Below are positions 8,637 through 19,079 of a stretch of DNA of 64,000 nucleotides, piece after piece. A program made the position numbers and the translations under genes. Below the pieces are notes generated by a model. That model did not search any database. It saw only the letters and a list, made by a program, of their open reading frames with translations, and was not told where the DNA came from. Origin of the DNA: Bacillus sp. ISL-45 (GTDB lineage: Bacteria; Bacillota; Bacilli; Bacillales; Cytobacillaceae); contig NZ_JAGGQQ010000003.1 in the NCBI RefSeq assembly GCF_018613195.1, positions 62,001 to 126,000 on the forward strand. Reading direction: 5' to 3'. The stretch's first letter is position 1, and every line of letters begins with the position of its first letter.

Positions 8637-9836
8637 TCATGGTGTGTAATCAACATTAGGAGAGTATTTATTGCTTGCATTCCATAATAAGTATTCGTTA
8701 ATCCCCTGATCCTTCAATGCCCTGATCTGGTCTTCGACTTCCTTTTTCCCGTAGACAAGGTAATTTCCACTGCCTAACCATGATGCTGTGAAATCCTGCA
8801 ACCATGGACGTGAAACAGGCGGGGTCTTTAATTCATCAAGCTTCTTTTTCTCCATTTTTGCATATTCCTGAACGAGACGGTATGGCTCTGTGTCAGGCTT
8901 GGCAATCCCGAAATAAGAAGTCCAATGGCTTGGATAAATCATGGAAGAAATGACATCCACATTCTCGGAGATTTTCGAGAAGTTCTGTCCAATTCCCGGG
9001 GCTTCAGGGAGAGTTGCCGTATAACCAAAGATATCCACTGATACTTTGACATCATAAGGTTTTAATTCTTTCCTAGCATAGGCCACAAAATCGGTCACTG
9101 CTTTGACCCGTTTTTGGACATTATCCATGTCTGTTTCCTTATAGTCCCCCATGGAATATTGAAGAGTAGAGTCCCTCTTTTCGAATCCCTCAGGGAAACG
9201 GACATAGTCGAACTGGATTTCCTGGAAGCCCATTTTTGCTGCCTCGATGGCAATTTGAACGTTGTAATCCCACACTTCTTTCACAAATGGATTTACGAAT
9301 GATTCTCCCCTGCCATTTTTCCAGACTTGATTCCCTTCTTTAAATGACCACTCCGGTTTTTTATTTGCCAGAGCTGTATCTTTGAAAACGACTACCCTGG
9401 CGATAGGATAAATCTGTTTTTCTTCCAAAGTCTTTAATAATTTTTCTGGATCTTTAATATAGGGCTTTCCGATATCTTTAAAAGGAGAATTCTCATCTGG
9501 TTTATATGTAAGATATCCATGGTCTTCTTTTATATCAATGACCATCGCGTTTAAATCAGTCTCATCAACAAGTTTGGTAAGACTTTTAAACCTCTCTCCT
9601 CCAGCAGAATTCCCGGTTACATAGATTCCTCTTACAGCATCAGGATATTCAAATGAATAACCTGAATCAAACTTGAACCTTGGCATCTGCTCTGGTATTT
9701 CCCTGACCAACGATTGATGTTCCCTGACCGGAAGTCTTTCTGTTTCATGCGCTTTCGATTCTGCAAATACTGTACCTCCTGCTTGTGAAAAAGAGGCAGC
9801 TAATAATGCTGCTGCTGCTATTTTTTTAAACTGCAC
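8637..9836 (-). CDS. Secreted DUF4015 glycoside-hydrolase-like protein
   Basis: A predicted exported protein with a TIM-barrel resembling glycoside hydrolases (DUF4015 family). A signal peptide occupies residues 1 to about 25 (QFKKIAAAALLAASF, then TVFA-ES). The mature part starts with the family strand RGIYVTGNSAGG and contains acidic strand ends expected of a glycosidase barrel: VIDIKEDHG, QFDYVRFPEG, VSVDIFGY, and LQDFTASWLG near the end. I start at the GTG at 9836 because AAGGAG lies eight bases before it; an in-frame start 30 bp earlier overlaps the ribosome site. Substrate is unknown; cell-wall or capsule sugars are plausible. Length is 399 residues. Confidence 0.85.
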   Translation of the reverse strand: MQFKKIAAAALLAASFSQAGGTVFAESKAHETERLPVREHQSLVREIPEQMPRFKFDSGYSFEYPDAVRGIYVTGNSAGGERFKSLTKLVDETDLNAMVIDIKEDHGYLTYKPDENSPFKDIGKPYIKDPEKLLKTLEEKQIYPIARVVVFKDTALANKKPEWSFKEGNQVWKNGRGESFVNPFVKEVWDYNVQIAIEAAKMGFQEIQFDYVRFPEGFEKRDSTLQYSMGDYKETDMDNVQKRVKAVTDFVAYARKELKPYDVKVSVDIFGYTATLPEAPGIGQNFSKISENVDVISSMIYPSHWTSYFGIAKPDTEPYRLVQEYAKMEKKKLDELKTPPVSRPWLQDFTASWLGSGNYLVYGKKEVEDQIRALKDQGINEYLLWNASNKYSPNVDYTP

Positions 9837-9984
9837 AAACAACTCTCCTTTCAAAACGTACCTCACTCAAAATAACCGCTATCTTTATAATATGTTTCTA
9901 TAAGTCTATTTTACCCACTTTCGACAGATTTAGATATTATAGTTTAATATTTTTATTTGGAATTTATTACCGGCCCTTTTGAAA

Positions 9985-10017
9985 ACAAAAAAACGATCTC
10001 AAAATAAGAGATCGTTT
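9985..10017 (-). terminator. Terminator of the oppABCDF operon
   Basis: Ten-bp stem AAACGATCTC (9991-10000) / GAGATCGTTT (10008-10017) with A-run on the left giving a U-tail after oppF. Confidence 0.9.
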
Positions 10018-10020
10018 AGT

Positions 10021-10962
10021 TTATTTGACATATTGCTGCTGATATTGCTTCAGTTCCTTTTCTGAGCAATAGACATAGTGCCCCGGAACGACTTCGCGCA
10101 TCTTCACTTCTTCTCCATCTGCATACTGATGTACATTTGAATCATATGTTTTGCGTCGGCGTGTACGCTCAGATTCTGGGTCTGGAAGCGGGATTGCAGA
10201 AAGCAATGATTGTGTGTATGGGTGAAGCGGGTTTTTGTATAGCTCTTCAGCTGTAGTTAACTCCACCAGCTTACCAAAGTACATTACACCAATGCGATCG
10301 CTGATATATTTTACCATAGAAAGGTCATGTGCGATAAACAAGTATGTTAAACCTTTTTCACGCTGAAGTTTCTTCATCAGGTTGACAACTTGTGCCTGGA
10401 TGGAAACGTCAAGAGCGGAAATTGGTTCGTCTGCGATAATAAATTCCGGCTGCACGGCAAGGGCACGCGCAATCCCGATCCGCTGCCTTTGTCCACCTGA
10501 AAACTCATGTGGATAACGGTTGGCGTGTTCTCTGTTTAAGCCAACTGTTTCAAGCAGTTCATATACCATTTCCATTCTTTCTTGTTTGCTCTTCGCAAGG
10601 CCGTGAATATCAATACCCTCGGCAATTACATCGGAAACCTTCATCCTTGGGTTCAAGGAAGCATAAGGATCCTGGAATATCATTTGCATACTTCTGTTGA
10701 ATCTTTTTAAATCTTTTTTGCTCTTCTTGCCGTGTACGTTTTCTCCCTTGTAAAGGACATCTCCATCTGTCGCTTCATAAAGCCTGATGATTGTTCGGCC
10801 CGTCGTGGACTTGCCACATCCTGACTCTCCAACCAATCCAAGAGTTTCTCCTTTAAAGATATCAAAAGTAATTCCATCGATAGCTCTTACTTCATTTGGT
10901 TGACCCATATTGAAGTACTGCTTTAGATTCTTTATTTCAAGAAGCTTTTCTCTATTTTCCAT
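10021..10962 (-). CDS. oppF: Oligopeptide ABC importer, ATPase OppF
   Basis: One of the two ATPases powering the first peptide importer. Walker [10 protein letters not shown] is at residues 45-53, the signature SGGQR at 155-159, Walker B FIIADEP at 174-180, and the switch histidine in IAHDLS follows. The C-terminal extension is short and lacks the four-cysteine motif seen in the app-type ATPases of this window. It is the last gene of the operon, 21 bp after oppD, with a terminator behind it. Length 313 residues is typical of Bacillus OppF. Confidence 0.95.
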   Translation of the reverse strand: MENREKLLEIKNLKQYFNMGQPNEVRAIDGITFDIFKGETLGLVGESGCGKSTTGRTIIRLYEATDGDVLYKGENVHGKKSKKDLKRFNRSMQMIFQDPYASLNPRMKVSDVIAEGIDIHGLAKSKQERMEMVYELLETVGLNREHANRYPHEFSGGQRQRIGIARALAVQPEFIIADEPISALDVSIQAQVVNLMKKLQREKGLTYLFIAHDLSMVKYISDRIGVMYFGKLVELTTAEELYKNPLHPYTQSLLSAIPLPDPESERTRRRKTYDSNVHQYADGEEVKMREVVPGHYVYCSEKELKQYQQQYVK

Positions 10963-10983
10963 CAGCCAGTCCTCCTCCTACAG

Positions 10984-12018
10984 TTATTTAGCGCCCATGA
11001 ATTTACGCATTCTGCTCTTCACAGCTTCCGGTGGTTCTACCTTAGGAGCATCTGGATGCAACAGCCATGTAGCAGCATAATGTGTGTCAGACACTTTAAA
11101 CATTGGAGGCTGTTCTTCTAGGTCGATTTGCATTGCATATTCATTACGAGGCGCAAAAGCATCACCTTTTGGCGGATACAATAAGTTTGGCGGTGTACCA
11201 GGGATCGCATAAAGTTCTTCTTCTTTAGCATCAAGGCTTGGCATAGAGCTGATCAATCCCCAAGTGTATGGATGCTGCGGATTGTAGAAGACTTCATCCA
11301 CTGTACCGATTTCGACAATTTTCCCACCGTACATGACTGCCACTCTGTCAGCAACGTTCGCTACAACACCAAGGTCATGGGTAATGAAAATGATGGAAGT
11401 GTCGATTTTTTGCTGCAAATCTTTCATCAGTTCCAAAATCTGCGCCTGGATTGTTACATCCAACGCTGTTGTCGGCTCATCGGCAATTAGAACCTTTGGA
11501 TTACATGCCAAAGCAATCGCGATAACAACCCTCTGCCTCATGCCGCCTGAGAATTGATGCGGGTATTGTTTGATACGTAATTCAGGTTTCGGGATACCTA
11601 CCAGCTTCAACAGCTGAACCGCACGCTCTTTCGCCGCTGATTTACTCATATTTTGGTGCTTGATCAAAGGTTCCATGATCTGCATTCCAACATTCATAGT
11701 TGGATTTAAAGAGGTCATTGGATCCTGGAAAATCATCGAGATATCCTGTCCACGGATTTTCTGCATTTGCTTGTCTGTCAATTTAGTTAAGTCTTTGCCT
11801 TCGAACAAGATTTCTCCTTCCGTAATCTCTGAATTGGATGGAGGCAGCAACCTCATGATTGCTTTTGTCGTTACTGATTTACCTGATCCCGACTCACCAA
11901 CTATTGCAAGGGTTTCTCCCTTTTTCAGTTCAAAGTTTACACCGCGGATCGCTTTCACTTCGCCCGCGAATGTATGGAAGGATATATTTAAATCCTTAAC
12001 TTCTAGAATATTTTCCAT
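10984..12018 (-). CDS. oppD: Oligopeptide ABC importer, ATPase OppD
   Basis: Partner ATPase of OppF. Walker [10 protein letters not shown] lies at residues 41-49, followed by SGGMRQR (signature), [12 protein letters not shown] (Walker B) and ITHDLGV. The C-terminal oligopeptide-type extension (AIPGTPPNLLYPPKGDAF...) replaces the usual cysteine motif with a form seen in Bacillus OppD. The 344-residue gene starts 18 bp after the oppC stop. Order oppA-B-C-D-F matches the B. subtilis operon used for nutrition and for import of signalling peptides such as Phr and CSF; whether this copy imports signals cannot be read from sequence. Confidence 0.95.
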   Translation of the reverse strand: MENILEVKDLNISFHTFAGEVKAIRGVNFELKKGETLAIVGESGSGKSVTTKAIMRLLPPSNSEITEGEILFEGKDLTKLTDKQMQKIRGQDISMIFQDPMTSLNPTMNVGMQIMEPLIKHQNMSKSAAKERAVQLLKLVGIPKPELRIKQYPHQFSGGMRQRVVIAIALACNPKVLIADEPTTALDVTIQAQILELMKDLQQKIDTSIIFITHDLGVVANVADRVAVMYGGKIVEIGTVDEVFYNPQHPYTWGLISSMPSLDAKEEELYAIPGTPPNLLYPPKGDAFAPRNEYAMQIDLEEQPPMFKVSDTHYAATWLLHPDAPKVEPPEAVKSRMRKFMGAK

Positions 12019-12036
12019 AATACATTCACCTGCCCC

Positions 12037-13065
12037 TTAATCGCGCATTTTCGGATCAAGCGCATCGCGCAATCCGTCTGCCAGCATATTGAACGTAATC
12101 ATGATGATACTGATGATAACAGCTGGAATTATCATCTCATGTGGGTGTAACCTTAGCACTTTAAAACCTTCATCAATCAATGTACCGAGTGATGCATAAG
12201 GATCCTGAAGACCAAGTCCGATAAAGCTCAGGAATGCTTCAAAGAATACCGCATTTGGAATCGTGAACATTGTATTGATAATAATAACACCAGCAAGGTT
12301 TGGCAATAAGTGTTTAGAGATGATTTTGCCATCACTGTTCCCGAGAGTTTTAGAAGCAAGTACAAACTCCTGTTCCTTAAGCTTAAGCGTCTGGGCACGT
12401 ACAACACGGGCCATACCTACCCAACCTGTTATGGTCAGTGCAACGGTAATGGAAATAATACCTGGCTGCAATACAAGGATCATCAAGATAACGACAATCA
12501 TTAGCGGGATACCAACAAGCACTTCAGTGATCCTTTGCATGACATTATCCAGTCGTCCGCCATAGTAACCCGAAATGGCACCATAAGCAACACCAATGAT
12601 CATATCAATAACCGCGGCCAAAAACGCAATATACAGAGAAATTTGCGTACCTTTCCACACACGAGTAAATAAGTCACGTCCTAAAGCATCCGTACCAAAC
12701 CAGTAGTATTCATCGACTTTTTTGACTTCATACATATTGATTTCTTTGCCGGCTTTATTTGTCTTTACACCGTCAAATGGCAGCCAGCTAATATGTTCTA
12801 GCCCCTGGATTTTGGGAGGTAAATTATTATGAGAAACATTTTGTTTATCAAACTCTTTGCCGCTGATTAATGGACCAACGAATGCCAATAGGATAACTAT
12901 TGCCATTACAATTAAGCTTACAAGCGCACCTTTATTTTTGCGTACACGCATCCAAGCATCCTGCCAGAAGGTTAAGCTTGGCTTGTTAATTTCCTCGCTT
13001 TTGGCCGAATCGATATCTGCCGGCCTAAAACGATCTTTTGGAATGTTTGATTCAAAGTCAGCCAT
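12037..13065 (-). CDS. oppC: Oligopeptide ABC importer, permease OppC
   Basis: A six-helix membrane permease of the BPD_transp_1 family. A cytoplasmic N-terminal segment leads to helix 1 (LVSLIVMAIVILLAFVG). A long extracellular loop contains the conserved WFGTDALGRDLFTRV, and the EAA loop (around [17 protein letters not shown]) contacts the ATPases. At 342 residues it is longer than the app-type OppC proteins here because of that loop. Its ATG overlaps the oppB stop (TAATG), indicating translational coupling. Confidence 0.95.
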   Translation of the reverse strand: MADFESNIPKDRFRPADIDSAKSEEINKPSLTFWQDAWMRVRKNKGALVSLIVMAIVILLAFVGPLISGKEFDKQNVSHNNLPPKIQGLEHISWLPFDGVKTNKAGKEINMYEVKKVDEYYWFGTDALGRDLFTRVWKGTQISLYIAFLAAVIDMIIGVAYGAISGYYGGRLDNVMQRITEVLVGIPLMIVVILMILVLQPGIISITVALTITGWVGMARVVRAQTLKLKEQEFVLASKTLGNSDGKIISKHLLPNLAGVIIINTMFTIPNAVFFEAFLSFIGLGLQDPYASLGTLIDEGFKVLRLHPHEMIIPAVIISIIMITFNMLADGLRDALDPKMRD

Positions 13066-13994
13066 TACTTATTACCTCCAGACAGCCTGATGCGTGGATC
13101 GATGATACCGTAAAGAATATCCACAACAAGGATGATAACTACAAATAATGCAGCAAATAAAATGGTTGTTCCCATGATAACAGGGTAATCATTTACTGTA
13201 ATAGATTTTACGAACTGTTCACCAAGACCAGGAATCGCAAAAATCTTTTCGATTACAAGGGAACCAGTCATCAATGAAATTGCCAAAGGTCCTAAAACCG
13301 TTACCAACGGAATTAACGCGTTTCTTAAAGCATGCTTAAACGCAATCTCAAAGAAACTCGCACCTTTAGCTTTTGCCAGCATGATATAGTCTGACCCTAA
13401 CACTTCAATCATTTCAGTTCTCATGAAACGGGCAGCAATCGCAATTGGCAACATGGAAAGAGCGATGGTCGGCAGGATTGTATACTCAAATCCTCGCCAG
13501 AAGAGTACAGGGAACCAGCCTAATTTAACACCCACAAAGTATTGCAGTAATCCTGCAAATACGAAGTTAGGAATAGACTTACCCAAAACTGCGATAAAAG
13601 TAGAACTATAATCGACCCAAGTATTCTGTCTTATTGCCGCGAAGATCCCAAGGACAATCCCTACAATTGTACCAAAGAGCATAGCCTGGGCACCTAACTG
13701 CATAGATGGTCCTAAGCGTTTGAACATCAGGTCAGTTACCGGTGTATTGTTAAACTGAAACGAAATACCCAGATCGCCTTGAAGCAAGTTTCCAATATAC
13801 TTAGCGTACTGCACAGGTACCGGCTGGTCGAGACCGTACTTTGCCTTCATGATTTCCATTTGTGCAGGACCCAATTTATTCGCACTTGCAAATGGCGTAC
13901 CAGGAATGATTTTCATTAAGAAGAATGTAAGGGACGCAATAATGAAAAGAGTCAAAAACATATAAAGTACCCTTTTTAACAGGTATTTTGCCAT
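13065..13994 (-). CDS. oppB: Oligopeptide ABC importer, permease OppB
   Basis: The second membrane permease, about six helices, starting MAKYLLKRVLYMFLTLF. The EAA loop EMIEVLGSDYIMLAKAKG is visible. A longer reading of the frame would begin 27 bp earlier, but AGGAGGTG lies seven bases before the ATG at 13994, which I choose; the protein is then 309 residues, the usual length. It follows oppA across 140 bp containing a strong hairpin that may lower downstream expression relative to the binding protein. Confidence 0.95.
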   Translation of the reverse strand: MAKYLLKRVLYMFLTLFIIASLTFFLMKIIPGTPFASANKLGPAQMEIMKAKYGLDQPVPVQYAKYIGNLLQGDLGISFQFNNTPVTDLMFKRLGPSMQLGAQAMLFGTIVGIVLGIFAAIRQNTWVDYSSTFIAVLGKSIPNFVFAGLLQYFVGVKLGWFPVLFWRGFEYTILPTIALSMLPIAIAARFMRTEMIEVLGSDYIMLAKAKGASFFEIAFKHALRNALIPLVTVLGPLAISLMTGSLVIEKIFAIPGLGEQFVKSITVNDYPVIMGTTILFAALFVVIILVVDILYGIIDPRIRLSGGNK

Positions 13995-14056
13995 ATGGGT
14001 GCACCTCCTGTATAATTTCAATTTTCCCTATTGTTCGACAAATCGTTTACAGGGAA

Positions 14057-14086
14057 AAAGAGAGTATATCTAGATATACTCTCTTT
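14057..14086 (-). other. Perfect 30-bp palindrome between oppA and oppB
   Basis: The half AAAGAGAGTATATCT (14057-14071) is followed at once by its exact complement. It lacks a U-tail on either strand, so it is better explained as an mRNA-stabilising or attenuating hairpin behind oppA than as a full terminator. Confidence 0.75.
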
Positions 14087-14134
14087 CTATCCTCAGAATT
14101 ATTACATTCTGAAATAAGAAACTTTTTTAAGTTT

Positions 14135-15838
14135 TTATTCTTCGCCTTCGATTGTTACCCACTGGAATGAGTAGTCAGGACCGTAGTTGTAGATCGCAAG
14201 ACCTTTAACATTCGGGTTAAGAAGGATGTTAGCTGCACGCTGGTAAACAGGTGCTAGACCAGCATCTTCTTCAAGCATGATTCTTTCAGCTTCCTGCTGT
14301 GCTTCCCACTGAGCTTTCTCATCAGTAGCAAGTTCACCTTGAGCATCTTTGATCAGCTTATCATATTTCGGGTTAGAGTAACCCATTCTGTTGCTTCCGC
14401 CATCAGTGATCCAAAGGTCAGTGAACGACAATGCGTTACCGTAGTCTGGTCCCCATCCTGCGAATTGAAGATCGTAATCCATAGCGTTGTCACGCTCTAG
14501 ACGTACTGCGAAAGGAACGCTCTCAAGCTTGATTGTCAAGCCAGGAAGGTTTGTTTCTAACTGGTTCTTGATGTAAGCATCAGTTTTCTTAGCTGCTTCA
14601 GTGTCTCCACCAAGGTAGCGAAGTTCTAACTTATCTACGCCAAGTTCCTTAAGACCAGCTTCCCAATGTTTCTTAGCTTCTTCAGCGTTGAAAGTGATTA
14701 GGTCGCCATGCTTTTCACGGAAATCTTCACCATCAAGTGTTACGAAATCTTTTGGTACAAAGTAGTTAGCAGCAACTGAACCGTTGTTCAGGATGCTCTT
14801 AGCAAGGTCTTCTTTGTTGAAGCCCATTGCGATTGCTTTACGGATATTTACGTTAGCAAGTGCTTCGTTCTTCTGGTTCATTTTGATCCAGAATACTACA
14901 GCTTCCATCCAGCTAAGCATGCGCTCATCGCCTTCATATGAAGGAACGATATCAGAAGAAAGCAATCCAGTCATATCTGTTTCGCCAGCTTCAAATGCGT
15001 TTACAGCAGAGTTAGAATCTTTTACTACGTTTACAGTGATCTTTTCAAGTTTAACTTGATCAGCGTTGTGGTAATTAGGGTTCTTAGCCAGTACCCACTC
15101 AGTAGCGTCAGTACCTTCCCAAGTTTCCATTACGAATGGACCGTTGTAAAGTAAGTTTTCAGCATTACTTGCGAAAGCCTCGCCTTTCTCTTCAACAAAC
15201 TTCTGGTTTTGCGGATAGAATGTTGGGAAAGCGAAAAGGTCTTGCCAGTAAGCGATTGGCTTTTCAAGAGTTACTTCCAAAGTCTTGTCGTCAAGTGCTT
15301 TAACGCCAAGTTCAGTTACATCATAAGCCTCTTTCTTAGATCCGGCTTCAGTGATTTTCTCAGCGTTCTTGATCTTGCCGCCCATCATGTAAGGACCATA
15401 TGGAGATGCAGTCGCTGGGTCGATAGCGCGCTGCCAAGCATACACGAAGTCGTGAGCTGTTACAGGCTCGCCGTTAGACCATTTTGAGTCGATTAGTTTG
15501 AAAGTGTAGACAAGGTTGTCATCACTGATTTCAGGCTCGCCGTCCGAAAGTGCAGGAACTGGCTTGTGGTCCTGGTCAAGGCGGTAAAGACCTTCACCTA
15601 CGTTGTTTATGTAAGTGAAACTTGTAGAACCTTCAGCAAGGACTGTGTCCATTGTTGGGATTTCGGAAGAATCCAACATTCTTAATTCTTGTGGTACATT
15701 AGGTGTGTCTTCGCCTGATTTTGCATCATCTTCAGGCTTTTCTTCTCCAGCATTGTTTTCGCCGCCGTTACATGCAGACAGGATTAACGAGAATACTAGA
15801 GTCAAAATCAATAGAAATGAAAATTTTGACTTTTTCAA
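14135..15838 (-). CDS. oppA: Oligopeptide-binding lipoprotein OppA
   Basis: The extracellular peptide-binding protein of the first importer (SBP_bac_5 family), tethered by lipid. The signal peptide ends in the lipobox LSAC with the lipidated Cys at residue 23, then an acidic linker (GGENNAGEEKPEDDAKSG). The mature part shows the family pattern, e.g. YTFKLID-SKWSNGEPVTAHDFVYAWQRAIDP. Length is 567 residues. The start is TTG at 15838 with GAGGGGG upstream. It heads the operon behind a consensus promoter with a CodY-like box in the leader. Confidence 0.95.
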   Translation of the reverse strand: MKKSKFSFLLILTLVFSLILSACNGGENNAGEEKPEDDAKSGEDTPNVPQELRMLDSSEIPTMDTVLAEGSTSFTYINNVGEGLYRLDQDHKPVPALSDGEPEISDDNLVYTFKLIDSKWSNGEPVTAHDFVYAWQRAIDPATASPYGPYMMGGKIKNAEKITEAGSKKEAYDVTELGVKALDDKTLEVTLEKPIAYWQDLFAFPTFYPQNQKFVEEKGEAFASNAENLLYNGPFVMETWEGTDATEWVLAKNPNYHNADQVKLEKITVNVVKDSNSAVNAFEAGETDMTGLLSSDIVPSYEGDERMLSWMEAVVFWIKMNQKNEALANVNIRKAIAMGFNKEDLAKSILNNGSVAANYFVPKDFVTLDGEDFREKHGDLITFNAEEAKKHWEAGLKELGVDKLELRYLGGDTEAAKKTDAYIKNQLETNLPGLTIKLESVPFAVRLERDNAMDYDLQFAGWGPDYGNALSFTDLWITDGGSNRMGYSNPKYDKLIKDAQGELATDEKAQWEAQQEAERIMLEEDAGLAPVYQRAANILLNPNVKGLAIYNYGPDYSFQWVTIEGEE

Positions 15839-15860
15839 GGATATGCCCCCTCTTTTTTAA

Positions 15861-15875
15861 TGTTTTCTGAAAACT
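15861..15875 (-). promoter_or_regulatory. CodY-like operator in the oppA leader
   Basis: TGTTTTCTGAAAACT matches the CodY consensus AATTTTCWGAAAATT at 12 of 15 positions with a perfect core. It sits between the oppA -10 element and start codon, a position suited to repression when branched-chain amino acids and GTP are plentiful. Confidence 0.6.
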
Positions 15876-15888
15876 TTTTACATTCCCT

Positions 15889-15917
15889 ATTATACATAGA
15901 TTGAATTAAATGTTCAA
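15889..15917 (-). promoter_or_regulatory. Sigma-A promoter of oppABCDF
   Basis: Reading toward oppA: -35 TTGAAC (15917-15912), 17-bp spacer, -10 TATAAT (15894-15889). The predicted leader is about 45 bases. Confidence 0.85.
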
Positions 15918-15978
15918 TATTTTTGCGCGAAAAATTTACAACTTTGAAACAATAGTAATAAATTCCCTGCTTGATTTG

Positions 15979-15987
15979 TGTTATAAT
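15979..15987 (+). promoter_or_regulatory. Extended -10 promoter for the DUF3899 gene
   Basis: TGTTATAAT (15979-15987) is a consensus extended -10. The -35 region is poor. It lies about 120 bp before the DUF3899 start, back to back with the oppA promoter. Confidence 0.55.
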
Positions 15988-16110
15988 AGTGACTTATAAG
16001 CCTTTCTGGAGTAAATATAGGGCGTATCTTATTGTAATATTTGATTTATTCGGAAGAATTATTCAAGAAATTACTTTTATGAAATAACAATATAAGGGAG
16101 AATTTAAAAA

Positions 16111-16476
16111 ATGCGTAATAGATTTGGGAAAATTTTTTCTAGTTTTATTGTTACACAGCTATTGATTTTGATTCTTGCGCTTGTCTATCAGCAGAGCATT
16201 ACATTGCTCAGTTATATAAATTTCTCTTTTTATGTTGCTAGCGTTCTCCTGTTTACTTCTCTTATAGTCTTTACGATTAATTCTGGTTTTTTTGACGCAA
16301 TTTCTTATTCTTTCCGGTCTGTTTTTGCTGGTAAGGAAGATGGAGACAAGAAAAAGTCGTTTGATGAGATGACACCTTTATCAGAACTGGTCACTTTCAA
16401 TGCTAACCCGTTACTAATGGTTGGATTGCTGGATTTTATCCTGATGCTTGCTGCACTGTTCATTTATTATCTGTAA
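16111..16476 (+). CDS. DUF3899 membrane protein
   Basis: A 121-residue integral membrane protein with three predicted helices (about residues 12-27, 35-57 and 99-119) and a charged loop (GKEDGDKKKSFDEMTPLSE) between the second and third. The hydrophobic pattern and size fit the DUF3899 family, which I recall next to trpS or opp in Bacillaceae. AAGGGAG precedes the ATG at 16111. It is transcribed toward trpS but ends before the separate trpS promoter. Function is unknown. Confidence 0.75.
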   Translation: MRNRFGKIFSSFIVTQLLILILALVYQQSITLLSYINFSFYVASVLLFTSLIVFTINSGFFDAISYSFRSVFAGKEDGDKKKSFDEMTPLSELVTFNANPLLMVGLLDFILMLAALFIYYL

Positions 16477-16491
16477 AATTGCACCTGAACC

Positions 16492-16521
16492 CTTGCTTCT
16501 CATGGAGGTTTTGATTATAAT
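16492..16521 (+). promoter_or_regulatory. Promoter of the trpS T-box transcript
   Basis: TTGCTT (16492-16497), 18-bp spacer, TATAAT (16516-16521). Transcription would begin about ten bases before T-box stem I. Confidence 0.65.
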
Positions 16522-16540
16522 CATTTCTAATAAATCATAA

Positions 16541-16790
16541 AAAGCAATGATGAAGAGTAGTACATCTGTTCAAGGCTTTCAGAGAGTTTGTGGTTGGTGG
16601 AAACAAACAGCCTGGCAAATGGAATGGACTTTTGAGCTTCTGGGTTGAACTTTAGTAAACTCAGACGTATCCTGCGTTAAAGGTATCCATGCTTCACTGA
16701 GGCATGGGCAGAGTGACTCATTCGTGAGTAATTAGGGTGGCAACACGGACCATTCGTCCCTAGAAGTTAGGGACGAATGGTCTTTTTTGT
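16541..16790 (+). promoter_or_regulatory. Tryptophan T-box riboswitch
   Basis: A transcription-attenuation leader that reads uncharged tRNA(Trp). Stem I begins AAGCAATGATGAAGAGTAG. The specifier codon TGG (Trp) is at 16625-16627 within GAATGGAC. The T-box core AGGGTGGCAACACGG is at 16734-16748. The terminator is a 15-bp stem (16748-16762 with 16768-16782) followed by TTTTTT. When tRNA(Trp) lacks its amino acid, its 3' end pairs with the T-box, an antiterminator forms and trpS is expressed. Confidence 0.95.
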
Positions 16791-16859
16791 GTTCTTTTTC
16801 CTCTGTTTGCGGCAATACCAACTGAATTCAGACAAAAGAATACAATATATATTTCATAG

Positions 16860-17861
<1,002 letters not shown>

Positions 17862-17866
17862 ACCAA

Positions 17867-17897
17867 GAAAGGAGCTGACACTGTGTCAGCTCCTTTT
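17867..17897. terminator. Terminator between trpS and yjbA
   Basis: A nearly perfect inverted repeat, AAAGGAGCTGACAC with GTGTCAGCTCCTTT, followed by TTATTT on the plus strand; probably ends both convergent genes. Confidence 0.85.
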
Positions 17898-17913
17898 ATT
17901 TCAATAAGGCTAA

Positions 17914-18660
17914 TTAATTTACTTTTGGGCCGTGCTCCATTTCCCAAAGTTTTTCGAAAAAGGCCTGTCCCTTGATTATATTTTCGCAAAATTTCTGGTG
18001 CTTAGGTGACCATCCAAACTTTGTTTCTTCATACAACTGCTCCCACACCTCTTCAAATGAGAGACGTTGAATTTCTTCATATAGTTCAGGTTTCCATTCA
18101 GTGAACCAATATCGGACTTCAGCTACATTTTTTGAAGAATTCAGCTGATCCATGGCCATGAACAATAATTGCTTCAACTGTCTTTCCTTACGGGTCAATC
18201 CTCTCATTAAATCTGGAGAAGGTGATAAGATATGGAAATCCTTTAAGGCACTTTGGTCATTGAATCCATATTGGATCGTATCCTGATTTTCAATCATTTC
18301 GTACACCAGCTGTTCCTGACGCGGGATAAGCCGGCTCTTTCGGATCGGGATATTATAGCCGATTGTGTCAACTGCCAGGATTCCAGTACCATCCGATACG
18401 ACGAAGCAATAATCAAGCTGTGTGCGTTCATGATTTTTCCTCAAATACGCCTTTCGGTAAATGTCATCCAGAAGCTGTTGAGGCAACTCAGATAAATCAT
18501 TTTCAATGTAATTAAATAACAGATGATCAATTTTCAGAAGCGGCACCTGGTCAAGCAGTTCAACACCATCATCCTTCCGCCACTCGTGGAAATGGCAGAC
18601 ATTATAGCCATTCTCTTCCCCTTCGAACCAGTTTACCCAGACATCATGAAGATACAACAT
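17914..18660 (-). CDS. yjbA: YjbA family protein (UPF0736, DUF3603)
   Basis: A conserved Bacillaceae protein of unknown function. The 248-residue product has the family start [21 protein letters not shown] and is rich in acidic and aromatic residues, with no signal peptide or membrane segment, so it is probably cytoplasmic. GAGGGG precedes the ATG at 18660 with a ten-base spacer. It converges on trpS, as in B. subtilis, which supports orthology. Nothing in the sequence indicates an activity. Confidence 0.9.
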   Translation of the reverse strand: MLYLHDVWVNWFEGEENGYNVCHFHEWRKDDGVELLDQVPLLKIDHLLFNYIENDLSELPQQLLDDIYRKAYLRKNHERTQLDYCFVVSDGTGILAVDTIGYNIPIRKSRLIPRQEQLVYEMIENQDTIQYGFNDQSALKDFHILSPSPDLMRGLTRKERQLKQLLFMAMDQLNSSKNVAEVRYWFTEWKPELYEEIQRLSFEEVWEQLYEETKFGWSPKHQKFCENIIKGQAFFEKLWEMEHGPKVN

Positions 18661-18741
18661 GATTTTTAACCCCTCACTTCAAGAAACTGTTTGTCCATCA
18701 GTATGGGCAGCACTAAGTAAAAATATTCCTTAAAAGGAAGA

Positions 18742-18957
18742 TCAATTTATATCGCTGTTATGCGGCCAATAAATACTTAACCAGATGATCCCCATTCCCG
18801 CTGGCAGCAAGTAGCATTCCACTCTCCGGGAGATAAAGGATAAATACTCGTCCAAACCGTGCCCGGCTGTAATCATATTCAAATACGCGATTGTGCTGAT
18901 CCCCCCTGATACAGCCAGACTAAAACCAATCGTCAAAACAAACATTCTAAAAATCAT
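18742..18957 (-). CDS. Small two-span membrane protein
   Basis: A 71-residue product with two hydrophobic stretches (about residues 4-26 and 49-65) around a loop GHGLDEYLSFISRRVECY. The regular amphipathic pattern and position directly upstream of yjbA support a real gene; the ribosome site (GAGAG, nine bases before ATG) is only fair. Function unknown. Confidence 0.65.
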   Translation of the reverse strand: MIFRMFVLTIGFSLAVSGGISTIAYLNMITAGHGLDEYLSFISRRVECYLLPAGMGIIWLSIYWPHNSDIN

Positions 18958-19079
18958 AAGATTGACTCTCTTTACAACAGGAAATTACTTCACACACTTA
19001 CCTCACCCCGGCCTGTCCATTTTTATTATATATATATGAAGGAAGTTGGTGAGGAAGTACTGAAAGGTGTTTATTTATG

